Assembly (NCBI GenBank): GCA_019973155.2
Contig: BPQB01000001.1
Span: 682,001 to 746,000, forward strand
Direction: 5' to 3'
DNA length: 64,000 nucleotides
Source: Phanerochaete sordida
Taxonomy: Eukaryota; Basidiomycota; Agaricomycetes; Polyporales; Phanerochaetaceae
The notes under the pieces are model-generated. The model was not told the DNA's origin. It searched no databases and worked only from the letters and a program-made list of their open reading frames with translations. The position numbers were made by a program, and so were the translations under genes. Shown piece after piece: positions 1 to 11,003 of this stretch (its first letter is position 1; every line of letters starts with the position of its first letter).

Positions 1-956
1 TCAACGATGGCTACCTGAAGCTGGAGAAGCTTGCGCACAAAGAGCTCCGGAAGCGATTGAAGACGGACACGCAAAATGGCTGGGATTTGTTCTCGTTCCT
101 TGTCAGTCTGGTGATAGGTCTGTCTGCTCGATCGCCGCTGAACCTGGCCTAGATGGCACAGCGGGATGACTACACACAAGCTCCGATGAACGAGACCGAC
201 TTGCACACAAGCGCGGTGCTTGCCTTCGACGCGGGTAAGTACCTCTGCACCACGAAACATGCAGATGCTCAATCCGACGGCTCTACAGGCGGCGACACAA
301 CCGCAGGGTTCCTCAGCCTCACGATGTTCCACCTACTGCACAACCGCTCCTCCTACATAAAACTACGCCAGGAGCTCGACGACACGTTCCCCTCAGGCGA
401 GCTCACCGCCGAGCAGCACGCCGCGCTCGCGGACCTCCCGTACCTCGGCGCGGTCGTGAACGAGGGCCTGCGCGTCGGCGCGGCTTTCCCGGGCTTCCCG
501 CGCGTCGTGCCGCCCGGCGGCGCGCTGCTCGCGGGGCAGTTCGTGCCCGGGGGCACGATCGTCGGCGTCCCGAGCTTCGCGGTGCACACCGACCCCGCGA
601 ACTTCTGGCCCGAGCCGTGCGCGTTCCGGCCCGAGCGCTGGTTCGAGGACGGGCTCGGGCCCGGGACGGTGACGCGCCGCGAGGCGTTCATGGCATTCCA
701 GTTCGGTGCGTGTTGGCGGTCTGCTGAGTGGTGGGCGTGCGCTGAATGTGTTTTGTGTCCAGGGCCGTTCCGCTGTGTGGGCAAGGGGCTGGCGTTGCGC
801 GAGATGCATGTCGTGCTCTCGAGGCTGCTGCTCGCGTACGACCTTGAGTTCGCACCCGACTTCGATCCGGAGGCGTTCCTGAAGGGATGGTCTAACACCA
901 GAACGAATGTCATTCGGTACCACCTCAGAGTACAGGCAAAGCGGAGGCAGCGCTAG
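1..956 (+). CDS. Cytochrome P450, C-terminal half (5' end outside window)
   Basis: This is a haem-thiolate monooxygenase cut by the left edge; about 263 residues remain of the usual ~500. Four exon pieces are visible, split by introns at 102..152, 235..288 and 706..762, each with GT..AG ends and frame-preserving joins. Joining across the second intron gives the I-helix oxygen-binding motif AGGDTTAG. Next come the K-helix ExxR (EGLR), the PERW meander motif, and the haem loop FGPFRCVGKGLA, whose cysteine codon is 774-776 just after the third intron. The N-terminal anchor is missing, so location cannot be seen, although fungal P450s usually sit in the ER membrane. The stop TAG is at 954-956. 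The gene converges on the GMC oxidoreductase only 80 bp away. The family is certain; the CYP clan and substrate are unknown. A role in secondary metabolism or xenobiotic oxidation is inference. Confidence 0.95.
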
Positions 957-1036
957 CTCCGCGACAATAAATAGGGTGTCTCGAACCCAGTCCCAACGCG
1001 ATACCCAAGTCTTCCGTGACCCGGTGTAGAGTGCAA

Positions 1037-3078
1037 TCATGTCTCCCTGCGCGCCGCCTTCACGAAATCCGCGCACCGCTCCGCGACCATGACCACCGGC
1101 GCCTGCGGGTGCGCGGCGGGGACGTCGGGGAAGACGCTCGCGTCCGCGACGCGCAGGTTGCGCACGCCGTGCACGCGTAGCACGTCGTCGACGACGCCGC
1201 GCTCGGCCTCGGGCGCCATGCGGCACGTCGAGCTGTAGTGGTACGTCGAGCACGCGTGCGTGCGCGCGTGCGCGTCGAGGTCCGCGTCGGCCTCGCTCGC
1301 GGGCACGAGCGCGTCGCGCATCGCGTGGCCCTGCGCGCGGCACTGGCGCCCGAGGGCGAGCCCGAGCTTGAGCGCGGCGCGCGCCGCGGCGTAGTCTTCT
1401 GGCGCGGAGAGGTACGCGAGGTCGCACGCGGGGCGGTCGTGTGCGTTGAGGGATGTGAGGCGCACGCTGCCTGCGGAGCGCGGCTTGAGCAGCATGCATG
1501 CGAGCGTGAGCGCGCCGTCGCCGCCTGGTAGCGCAAGGCCCGGGCTCATGTTGAAGGGACAGCAGGTGATCTCGATGTCGGGGACGTTGTCTGGCGCGTG
1601 GCTGTCTGCGCTGGTCGCAGTCGGCACGGTCTGGGACTGCTCGTCGAGCAGCTTGCTCTTTGCGAAGATGACGAGCTGCGGGCAAGGTGAGAGCAGGAGG
1701 CCCGTGCCGGTGAAGACGTAGCGCAGGGTATGCCACAGGGCGCGGAGAGGGTTGTATTCGAGGTCGTGGAGGCATTCGTTGCGCGGGACTTTGTAGATGA
1801 GGGGTATAGAGGGGTGGTCTTGCTGCATGAACGGGTGAGCAACGGGGCGTGGCTGCGTATTCTAGGCGACTTACGAGGTGCGAACCTATTCCGGGTAAGT
1901 CTTTCACAACCGCGATGCCCATTTCCTTCAGATGACGTTTGGGTCCAAGCCCACTGAAGAGGAATTGGGAGCCTGTCCGGAGAGACCGTAGCAAGAGCGT
2001 ACCTTAACATGAGAATCTGTGGATTCGCAATGACACCAGCGCACATGATGACCTCCCTGGAAACTGAGGCATAACACTTTACAGCAGCGCTAGATGTGTC
2101 AGCCGCGCTGGATTCAAGGTACACTCCTGCAACCCGGATCCCATCGTCATCATGCTTGATGTCGAGGCGAGTGACGATAGATTCGATGCAGACGGAGAGA
2201 TTCGGCCTCGAGGTAACCTCAGGAGGAAGAAAGGCATCAAACGTCGAGTGTCTGCGCCCGGTTTCATCCACCGTTACGTCAAGGAGCCCGCACGAATACG
2301 GAGGCACGGCGGGGTCGTGAATATCCTTCTGGCGAGGGATGCCAAGCGACTCTGCTGCTTCGAGAATCCTGAAAATCAAGTGACGAGTGAGCTGTCATCG
2401 AATGCGAGCTAGTCAGATACACACTCATTCGTATTTCTGAAATACATTTCAGATAATTGTTGATTGTGCCACAGCCCTTCGGGGCAGAGAGCGAGGTTAG
2501 GGAATGTAGTAGAATTTTATCTGGGGCATTACCTGAAGAGCCGCGATGCGACGCCTCGCCATTGCTAAGTGAGGTCTCCGATTTGCGAAAGTAGGGCTCT
2601 ACGTCGGTCCAGGACCAGCCTTTCCGGCCTTGTGACGCCCAAGAGTTGAATTCGCCTGGGACAGAGCGGGTGTAACAGAAGGCATTGACCTTCGAGGTCC
2701 CTCCCAAGGCTTTTCCTGAGATCATGTTGATAGGACCCACGACTTTACTTGCCGCAGCATTCACGACAGACTTCCACTGGTAGGTCGGAGAGCGGTCGTC
2801 GCGGAAGTCCACGGAGAGGAGCGGGACGCGTGAGTACCACGAATCGACGACAGGGCCGCGTTCTATGAGCAGAACAGTGACATCTTTGTCTTCCGAGAGT
2901 CGCGAGGCCAGCACGCATCCTCCTGTCCCGCCTACACACGAAAGCTTGGGTCAGTTCGCCGTCATGCCAGCTGGTTCGGAACGGGGCGCTTACCTCCTAC
3001 GATGATGTAGTCAAAAGAGCGCTGGTCGACGTCTTTGACGGAGCATGTGGTGTGAGCAGGAGACGAGAACGGCCACAT
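1037..3078 (-). CDS. GMC-family FAD oxidoreductase (aryl-alcohol oxidase / glucose dehydrogenase type)
   Basis: This is a flavoprotein of the glucose-methanol-choline family. The first exon starts at ATG 3078 and reads into FDYIIVGGGTGG, the FAD-binding GxGxxG motif, which is split by an intron at 2932..2993. Later motifs are the ribityl-binding segment GGTSKVNAF, the GMC signature region SREVIMCAGVIANPQ, GIGSHLQDHPS across another intron, and the C-terminal active-site segment TYHYSSTCRM. The second catalytic position reads AAHPQAP, giving a His-His pair as in aryl-alcohol oxidases rather than His-Asn. The N-terminus has no obvious signal peptide, unlike many secreted wood-decay oxidases, so an intracellular role is possible. 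Substrate cannot be read from sequence. It lies tail-to-tail with the P450 and head-to-head with the GNAT gene. Family is certain; the subclass is an inference. Confidence 0.93.
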
Positions 3079-3654
3079 CGCAAAGAGTGGAAGATGGCGG
3101 TTCGCGATGAGCTGGCAGTGACAGCTTGGGGATATCGTATCGGGATGTATCCCACGCTAGCTTTGAGGCATTGATCGCCGACACCGTGTGGCTATGCACC
3201 GCGAGCGAACTATCTCAGAGAAACGCTAGCCTCAGTTCGTCGCAATCGCGGCATAGCACGGTGTATGCAGGAACGCAGCGGAGGCAGATCATGGTGGAAG
3301 GGAATATCTTCAGAAATTATCGGCATACGAGGTTGGCGCTGGGTCTATTTGTACATGTTTAATTCAGAAGGCTTTGCCAAGCAAGCATAAACAGAAGGGT
3401 GTTTCAACGCTGGATGGAAGGGTGACTAAATCGTCGACCGCGCTGTCCTGTGCATCACCACATGCATCGGCACTCTCAGATGATAGATGGACATCACGTC
3501 GAGCCCGCCCTGGACCACGTGGCCCGCCCGATATGCTTTTTGTGCGCGCATATAAGCATCGAGCGAGCGGTGTCTGGTCACCGCGTCCAGCTCCTTGCCC
3601 TTGACACCCCGCAATATTAAGCTCTGTCCAGTGACCCACGGTCTAGCCAGGATT
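3079..3654. promoter_or_regulatory. Divergent intergenic region between GMC oxidoreductase and GNAT genes
   Basis: These 576 bp separate two start codons on opposite strands. The short ORFs here show no recognisable protein. A TATA-like TATAAG at 3551, 104 bp before the GNAT start, is the best core-promoter candidate. I saw nothing else clear. Confidence 0.4.
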
Positions 3655-4666
3655 ATGACGGACTCGTACAGCGTGCGACGCGTGACTGAAGCATCTGGTG
3701 AGGCGTTCTGAGCATGAAATCGAGGCGCAGGAGCTGACGAACCTCCCTAGAGGAATATATTCAGCAGGCAACTGCTGCACTGGACGATGCATTTGGGTAC
3801 CGTACGCACGAGACTACCAGTTTTGGATTTGCCAATTCTGATACTTGAAACTCTAGAGTTCTTTTCGGAAGGCCTGGACAAGAACAGGGATATAATTTTC
3901 GCGTGTATTCGAGCCCATATCACTGGAGGCCTGCTTGAGGGCGAAGTATACGTTGCCGAGACTACTAGAGGAGTCCCCGTTGGCGTCTCCGTCTGGTAAG
4001 CCCTCAATTTGTGCCTCTTGTTTTGCAGTACTAATTTGACATAGGTTCGGGCCTGGACACAAGTTCTTGGACAGGTACGCGTGCAGCCTCCGGGTTCTTC
4101 ACACACGTTGCTAGAAGAGTCTATGCAGCAAAGTCCAGCAGGAAGCAGGCTGGAACCAGACGATGGAGCAGCTTCCGCCTCACCTCCAAAAGTGGTGGGA
4201 TGACGTACGTGTAGTCCCTGCTCCCGTCTAGCATCCCTGTTGACGCGATGCGTACAGTTCGTCGGAGAGTACAACAACAACGCGGAGAAGTTCTACGGCG
4301 AGGGTGTCAAGCGCGACAGTTACCATCTGCAGCTTATCGGTGTCCACCATGACCACCAACGCCGCGGGCTCGCGACACGGCTCATGTCCCCCGCGCACGA
4401 CAAGGTGAGGCTGTCCTGCCAGCGGAGGCCCAGCAGCAGAAGTACTGACTTGACGTGCAGGCTCATTCCGAGGGCGTCAAATGCGTGCTGGAGTCTGCTA
4501 ACCCCACAACGGTAGGTCTCGCTGTGTGTCGCTGTAGGCGGTACTGATTGTATGCGTCCAGCGTGGGATCTACCAATCACTTGGGTACGCACACGTAGGA
4601 ACCGGCACGTTCAAGTCTCCCAGCGATGAAACTTTCGAGATGTATTACATGGTGAGGGATCCATAA
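3655..4666 (+). CDS. GNAT-family N-acetyltransferase
   Basis: This is an acetyl-CoA-dependent acyltransferase spread over about seven short exons. The start ATG at 3655 gives MTDSYSVRRVTEAS, then EYIQQATAALDDAFG, EGEVYVAETTRGVPVGVSVW, FGPGHKFLD, a Trp-rich linker ending WWDD, and the core fold HLQLIGVHHDHQRRGLATRL. In that core QRRGLA is the Q/RxxGxG/A acetyl-CoA pyrophosphate loop. The last exon reads RGIYQSLGYAHVGTGTFK and ends at TAA 4664-4666. This layout matches the many uncharacterised basidiomycete GNAT proteins. The exon 2 to exon 3 boundary is the least certain; a donor at GTACGC keeps the frame. Substrate is unknown. It ends 63 bp from the convergent spherulin-like gene. Linkage to the P450 and GMC genes suggests, but does not show, a shared pathway. 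Confidence 0.88.
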
Positions 4667-4729
4667 GTTGATTGTTCCTCTGCTACCTGTGTCATCGAAC
4701 AACAAGATATTGATTTGGTTTTTGAGTTT

Positions 4730-5686
4730 TCAAGAGTCTGCACCGAGGGCCGCCGCAAGGCTCGAGAGGTCGCTGGGGAAGCTGTCGTACGGGTTCCCAT
4801 TATTCGCCTGGGTATCGTCACTGATGTACAGCGAGCCGATGCCGTCTGACACAAGCTGGCTGAGGAGGCTCGTCGGAGGGCTTGAGGGCGCGTCGTGGAG
4901 GATGACGGCCTGCTTCGACGCAGGCGAGCTGCTTCTGAGCGAGAGCTGTGAAGGGCTGAACCAAGCATGAACTCCTGAGCTTGGCTGTAAGGGCGAAATG
5001 CTTACCTGAAATCTGAATAGTAGTCTTCAGCAGTCACGATCTGGTCGGCGATCGCGAAGAAGCCGTCGTCCTGTACGCTCGCTCCCGGGTTCAAGAACAC
5101 CTTCACGAACCCGCGTCAGCCTCGCGACTCCCCATCCAGCCCGCGCGACGCACCAACCCATCGCCGCCCGCAAAGCTCGCCCTCGCGGTCCCTGCAAACG
5201 ACGTGTACAGCGCCAAGAACTCGCTCGTCGGCTCGACCTCGTCGAAAAATATCCCCTCAGGCGCGTACGCGGCATCCCAACCGGCGTACGCGCCGATGTC
5301 CGCGTCGACGTCCGCGGCGCTGCGCGCGCCGTAGTGCGTCGGGACGTAACCGACGGTGCGCACGTTCGCGTGCGCCGCGAGCAGCGGCACGCAGCCCTGG
5401 TACGACGCGTCGGGCTGCGCGCCCGGGGCGCCGCCCGGCCCGCTGTCCGGGTTCACGATGACGGTGAAGGGCACAAAGGGGTTCGCGTGGATGCTGGAGC
5501 GCGGTGAGCGCGTGGAGAGGGGAGCGGGGTGCGGACGTACGCGTTGAGGAGAGGCTGCCAGGCGCTGCAGGTGGGGGCGTCGCCGGGGTAGATGTAGAGC
5601 GGGACGAGGATGCCGGTCCCAGCGACTGCGGCCATCGTCGATGCGATGAGCACAGCAAGGGCAGCAAGGCTTGCAGTACGACCCAT
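4730..5686 (-). CDS. Secreted spherulin-4-like cell-surface protein
   Basis: The ORF opens at 5686 with a hydrophobic signal peptide of about 22 residues (MGRTASLAALAVLIASTMAA). It continues ILVPLYIYPGDAPTCSAW, the usual start of the spherulation-specific family 4 domain. Further conserved blocks are FTVIVNPDSGPG, VRTVGYVPTHYG, EGIFFDEVEPTSEFLALY and, after an intron, VFLNPGASV. The last exon contains DDTQANNGNPYDSFPSDL and stops at 4730. The pattern of acidic residues on beta-strand ends in a TIM-barrel-like fold resembles a glycoside hydrolase, but family members are mostly uncharacterised. Three or four exons are present. The protein is predicted to be extracellular or wall-bound. Family assignment is good; enzymatic activity is not established. 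Confidence 0.85.
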
Positions 5687-7336
5687 CGTTTACGAGCAGA
5701 GGGATGGATTAGCCCGCACGACTAGATCTGCATTACATGAGCTTCATATACATATACTACATGCCTGGACGTTGAGAGATGCCGTACCGTAACCCTTGCA
5801 TCACTTGCGTTCTTCCGTTACAAGTCGTATTTGTAGTACGCTTTCAAATGCTTGACTGATACTGAGGGCTTCTCTTGCGTTATATCAAAGTGTATATGAG
5901 AGCTGTGCTTTCGCTGAATGTACCACCTGCGGAGCTGCACATGTGCAACCGTCGCTAACGCGGTAGCTCTGGCATGCCAGGCATGGAGTGGACGGCAGAG
6001 CTGTCAACGTTGGTGATGAAGTCTGAAGAACCTGCATATGCATTATCTTCGGACCAAGTCAGGTTGATTGCGAGAGCCTAAAGTTCGCGTAGGAAGACCT
6101 AGTTTTGGTGAGGCACGTCGGGATGTAGACACCTGCAGCATTGCTAGCAATGCGCTGTCATGACGCCAGGAACGATTCCTGCTAGGTCTCTATCAGACCC
6201 CGCTCACGGTAACACAAATGATTCAAAAGGGCTGACCTTGGTATAGATGTTCACCCTGTACAGCAAGCTTTGGAGCACCCGGTGCTCACTATCGTCACTT
6301 GCAAAATGGCTGCTGCCAGCTACCACAAAGCCATCCAAGAGTTTGTGAGCCTGGAAACGCCTACTAGAAAGACAGCGAGGAGTTTACACCAAATCCTGCG
6401 CTGTGAGCAAGCTGTCTTACTCCAACAGCCTCGCTGAATTTCAATACACTTCCCGACATTCCCCCCAGGGCAAGACGTCTCCAGGTCCTGCTTAGCCATC
6501 GCGGCGAGAACAAAAGAGAGGCACTGACGCACAAACCCGACGGGGCACCATGATTGGCCAGCGCTGCCTGGGCCAGGGCGCTCCCGCAAGCGCCGCTGTG
6601 GATCGGTGGGGCCAGGAGGATCGCCAGCCGCAGGCCCCCAGTGTGCACAACGGCCGAAAGACGACTCCTCTGCTCGCATGCGCACAGCGCCGCCCGCTGC
6701 GCTCGGGGCACGCCCTTATCTCCACGCGCCGCCGCCCTCGGTGCTCGGCGCGCGTGCCAAGGGCCGGAACCTCGCCGCTAGCCCTGCGATCCAGATCTGC
6801 GCAAGCAGCCTGCATCGCCCGCCGGTGCATCGCGGACGCGCAGGCTTCGGTCGGGATAACATCAGCGTGGGGGCCTGCGCACTGATTTTCTTCGGACGCG
6901 TGACGGCGCATGCGCGCGCACGCGACGCATGAGACGAGTCGCAGGCGGTAGTCCCCGTGGGTGCGCTTGTGTAGTTTTGCGTGCAGCGTAGTTTCGGGCG
7001 GCCGCGGTCTCGGCCCTCGCGTACGCCGTCGAGAGGCGTCGCGCGTCCCGCGCTGGCCCGCTGCCGCCGGGTCGCAGCAGCAAGCGCGTCGCGATATCGC
7101 CTACGCGTCGCGGATCTTGCTCGCTTCGCGAAGCGTCGAACGCGCGCCGATCCGGTGACTCAATTTTTCGGGCAGGACGCTGACTCGGGGCACGGAGGCA
7201 GCGGCTGGCTCGAGGCGACGCGACGCGGCAGAGGTATACGATTATCTCCCTTTGTCCTTCAATGTACACCGAAATAATACAACGCTAGTGCAGCCCTGTT
7301 CTCCGATCTAAGCCATCCGTTTTGTTTCTTCGTCGT
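5687..7336. other. 1.65 kb gene-free region, second half very GC-rich
   Basis: No ORF here has recognisable domains or convincing splice structure. The first half (5687-6480) is of ordinary composition and contains the promoter of the spherulin-like gene. From about 6490 to 7250 the DNA is strongly GC-rich with overlapping spurious ORFs on both strands and many CG-rich words. It could be an unrecognised rapidly evolving gene, a non-coding transcript, or the decayed remains of a gene. I cannot distinguish these. Confidence 0.5.
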
Positions 7337-8714
7337 CTACAGGAGGCAGGTCGTCTCGACGATGATGCCGGTGACGCGGTACGGGTCTGCAAAAACATTG
7401 AGTCAGCTCCCAGGGGTAGCCACCTGAACGCATCATCACGTACCGATGTTGGAGGCGGGGCGGCGGTCCTCAAGGTAGCCCATACCCTGAGACGCGACGT
7501 GGCGGGGGATACGGATCGAGGCACCACGGTTGGCAACGCCAGACGAGAACGAGCCGATGTGGCCGGTCTCGTGGCGACCGGTCAGACGGAGGTCGTTGTC
7601 CTCGCCGTAGACGGCGATGTGCTCGTCGTGGCGCGTCGCAAGCTTCTCGATCGCGGCCTCGATCGCCTTGAGGCCGCCGGCCTCGCGCATCGCCTTGGTG
7701 GAGTAGTTGGTGTGGGCGCCGGCGCCGTTCCAGTCGCCCTGGAGGGGCTTAGGGTGGAACGAGACCTTGATGCCCCACTGCTCGGCGATGCGGACGAGGA
7801 GATAGCGCGACATCCAGAGGTGGTCGCCCATCGAGATGCCCTCGCACGGGCCGACCTGGAACTCCCACTGGGAGGGCATGACCTCGGCGTTGATGCCGGA
7901 GATGTTGATGCCGGCGTACAGGCAGGCGCGGTAGTGCGCCTCAATCAGGTCGCGCGCGAACACCTTGCCGGCACCTGGAACAAATCGCGCGGATTAGAGG
8001 CCGCACGCTGCACAGCAATGCGGTGAGACGCACCAGCACCGCAGTAGTACGGGCCCTGGGGGCCGGGGAAACCGCCCTTCGGCCAGCCGTATGGGGTTCC
8101 GTCCATGTCGAAGAGGGTGTACTCCTGCTCGATACCGAACCAGGGCTCGAGCTCCTTGACCTGGTCCATGATCTTCTTCGCGTGGTAGCGGTAGTTGGTC
8201 CTGTTGGGGGTGCCATCGTTGTTGTAGCACTCCGCGAGGACGAGGATGTTGTCGCCGCCACGGAACGGATCCTTGAAGATGGCCGCGGGACGGAGGTAGA
8301 TGTCCGAGTCGTTGCCGGGGGCTTGGTTGGTGGAGGAGCCGTCAAAGTCCCAGACACGGAGGTCGTTAATGGAGGTGACCTTCTTGGTGACGGTCTAGCA
8401 CAGGAGCGACCGGGTCAGCGTCCCGTCGGGAAGCCGCGGGAAAAAGGGCCCGATCGAGCGGGGTGGGGATGTGCTGGCGCCCCAGCCCGACGGGTCAGGG
8501 TGGATGCTCACCGTGGTCTTTGAGCGGAGGCCACCGTCGCCGTCGATCCAGACGTCTGTGGGCGGGCGGGCGTGTGAGTCAGTCTGGGGTGTCGGTGCAA
8601 AGCGCGAGGGCGCGGGCGTAGACGCGCGGGGCACTCACACTCTGCCTGGATCTTGTCGCCCTGGGGGAGGGCAAGGAAGGGGGCGAGCAAGTCGGGGTGG
8701 TAGTGCTGGGTCAT
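7337..8714 (-). CDS. gln1: Glutamine synthetase, type II
   Basis: This enzyme makes glutamine from glutamate, ammonia and ATP in the cytosol. It has five exons and about 355 residues, the normal eukaryotic size. The start ATG at 8714 gives [20 protein letters not shown]. Splicing joins [16 protein letters not shown] to [20 protein letters not shown]. Visible hallmarks are the beta-grasp latch NDSDIYLRP, the metal-binding [15 protein letters not shown], the glutamate-binding [18 protein letters not shown], and [20 protein letters not shown] followed by IRIPR. The last small exon encodes [16 protein letters not shown] and stops at 7337. All key residues look intact, so I expect an active enzyme. 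Nitrogen control is plausible (see the GATA site upstream). Certain assignment. Confidence 0.98.
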
Positions 8715-9270
8715 GACGGACGGCGTGAAGGGTTTGAGATGAGGAGGATGTGGTTGGAGGGAGAGGTGTAGGGAGAGCGAGAAAGCTGTCGGTATAATAT
8801 CCAAGTCATAACGGTGTTTGTGCTTGTTTGGACCAGGGCCTGGTGGACCCTTGCCTTATCAGAGGCCCTGTCCCGCCCTCCGCTTGAACCAGTCCCCTCC
8901 GAGGTCCTCCAAGAAAAAAACAATTCGAAAACAAATCGGAGGCTCAAGTTTTTGCGTCTCGCTTCTCAGGAGGTCCCTGGCTCGTGACTCCGTTACTACA
9001 GTTACAGCGGCAGATTACCCCTAGCCTGCCATATATTCCCTGCACAGCTCTTCCGCCGCAGAGCCTCGCTCCTCCTGTAATCGGGAAAAGACCGGACGCT
9101 GCACGCTGCTATCAGCCTCCATCGCCCAGCGGATCCATTTTTTGATTCACCCCACACGCTGCCCATCCAGCCAGGAGCTGGTGGACGTTCCCCGGTGCAC
9201 CGCAACGAAACGGAATAAATCTATATTGGCTCCTCCTCGGCGAAGGGTACCATATGCTCGACTCCGGGCA
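8715..9270. promoter_or_regulatory. Upstream region of glutamine synthetase
   Basis: These 556 bp lie between the glutamine synthetase start and the ERJ5 stop, both genes being on the minus strand. On the minus strand there is a TATA-like AT block near 8788-8800, about 75-85 bp before the start codon, and a TGATAAG word at 8855-8861. TGATAAG matches the HGATAR site of AreA/Nit2 nitrogen regulators. A single site is weak evidence. No gene is seen. Confidence 0.35.
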
Positions 9271-10781
9271 TCATTTCTTCCTCACCACCTTCCGCCTGCG
9301 GCCCCCAGCCATCGACGTAGCTGCGGCCGCTCCGTTGGCTGCCCGCGTCCTGCGCCCCTTGGGTGTCACGGTTCCGCTCCCGGGCGCGTCGGATGCCGTC
9401 CCTGAGCCGTCCTCGCTCTCCTCGTTATCGTCTTGATCGACGTCCTTCCGGCTTCCGACGATCTTGGCGTACAGGCTAGCCGCGAGCACCGCAGGCCATG
9501 TTCTCCTGACCGACGGGGGCACCGCGGTCGAGTTGTCCACGGGCAGCATGTTGCCGTCCTCGTCGAGCTAGCGCGCCCCTGGTGATCAGAACCCGTCGTG
9601 CGCAGCGAGTCACACGAGCGCACGCACAATAAACACGTCGCTGCCGTCCACGACCATGTCCACCATCCTGCCCGGGACGAGGTTGCCGTCCCCATCAACT
9701 CGGGGCGCGCCACCAAGATTGACTTTGACCTGTGCAATGTCCTGTGAGAATCTGATGCACCCTTGGCACCATCATCGCGACACCATCGCACCTTCCGCTG
9801 GCCCTCCCCAGGCGTAAGCTTGTTGCCCCAGGCTGCTGTCTTGGCCTGCGCGATAACTTCATCTACCCGCCTCAGGTCGCGTTTGTAGTTCAGCGCGTGC
9901 ACCACGTATTGCAGGACGGAGGTCACAAATGCCAAGAATACAAACACCGTCTGCGCAGAGGGTGGAATTGAGATGTCGCACGGTGTACAGAGCGTGGCTC
10001 CTTACCCCAAGTCCTGGACGAAATCTAGAGTAATAATACCCTGTGCCCCGCCACTTCGGAACGCCATTCTTGAAGAAGAAATCATAGCTGGGATGTCCAT
10101 GAGGGTTTCTGTCCCTCAGGCTATCGTGGAACTCACCGCTTGCGAGCCTCAGGGTCCCTGAGAATCTTCGAGACGACGCCCAACCTTGCGAACCTATCAT
10201 GTGCACCCTTTACGCCGGGATTCTTGTCTGGGCTGCGGGACCCGTGAGTCCAGAGCAGACGCGTCCAGGGGACCAGGTACGCACTGGAGTTGCACACTCT
10301 TTTTGCGATACGCCCGCGCGATCTCGGACGTGGACGCAGTCGGCGACACGTCCAGCCAGGAATAAAACGTCGTGCCCTTGCCTGTGCGGGGTGAGTGCCT
10401 GCCAGAGTTCAGATAGATCGGAGCACCGCACCCTCGGCCCCCTCTAACGCGCTGACGAGGTCGAATATCTCGTAGTCCTCCTAAGAATGGGTCAAACTCC
10501 GTCAGTCGCGCGCGGGACCTCCGAGCTGTCGTACGGACCTTCGTCCATCTAACGTGGCACCGTCACAGCCATTTGCGAATGGTGTTCAGAGGTCGCGTCG
10601 CGCGGGAGTCGCATTGGGAGTCATAGGTTCGAGTTGATGCAGCCGGAGCATATCAGACGGCACGAGACGAGGGACAGAAACGCTTCGGTCAGTGTGAGCT
10701 GGTGTCGCGAGACCTGGAGACGTACGCAGCGACGGCGGCAACGAGGAGGGCGAGCCAAGCAATGACAAGGAACGGTCTCAT
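9271..10781 (-). CDS. ERJ5: ER membrane J-domain co-chaperone, ERJ5-like
   Basis: This is a DnaJ-type co-chaperone predicted to sit in the ER membrane and stimulate an Hsp70 (Kar2/BiP). The start at 10781 gives a hydrophobic leader [20 protein letters not shown]. Spliced exons then read [38 protein letters not shown] and RKKSVQL, followed by [10 protein letters not shown]. The essential HPD is made by splicing: the His codon is split across an intron (CA|C). Then come [20 protein letters not shown], a second hydrophobic segment ([17 protein letters not shown]), a charged region, and a basic tail ending RRRKVVRKK at 9271. Order and spacing match fungal ERJ5. The boundary after exon 1 is unclear and may hide a tiny exon. 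It is divergent from RRN7 with 222 bp between starts. Confidence 0.88.
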
Positions 10782-11003
10782 TGCGTCGACCTCGGGGTGG
10801 TGTGTGTGCCTTCAAACGCAGGCAGAAACGCGGCGGCGGGTGTGGTCGACGTCGAGAGGCAGCGGTGGAGCGTGCTGGCAGGCCGATCGCAAACGCCAAG
10901 CGTCGTGCCACGTGGTTATCTAATCCCGCGGCCCTGATCCGTCGAGCGCAGAGACTCGCGAGCCCGGCACCGTTCTTTCTCCTCCTCCTCTACGCACTCG
11001 CGC

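Noticed and set aside
393..1994. Long minus-strand ORF of 533 codons
   Set aside because: It runs over the P450 and GMC genes in a wrong frame with arginine-rich, domain-free text. High GC makes such antisense ORFs common.
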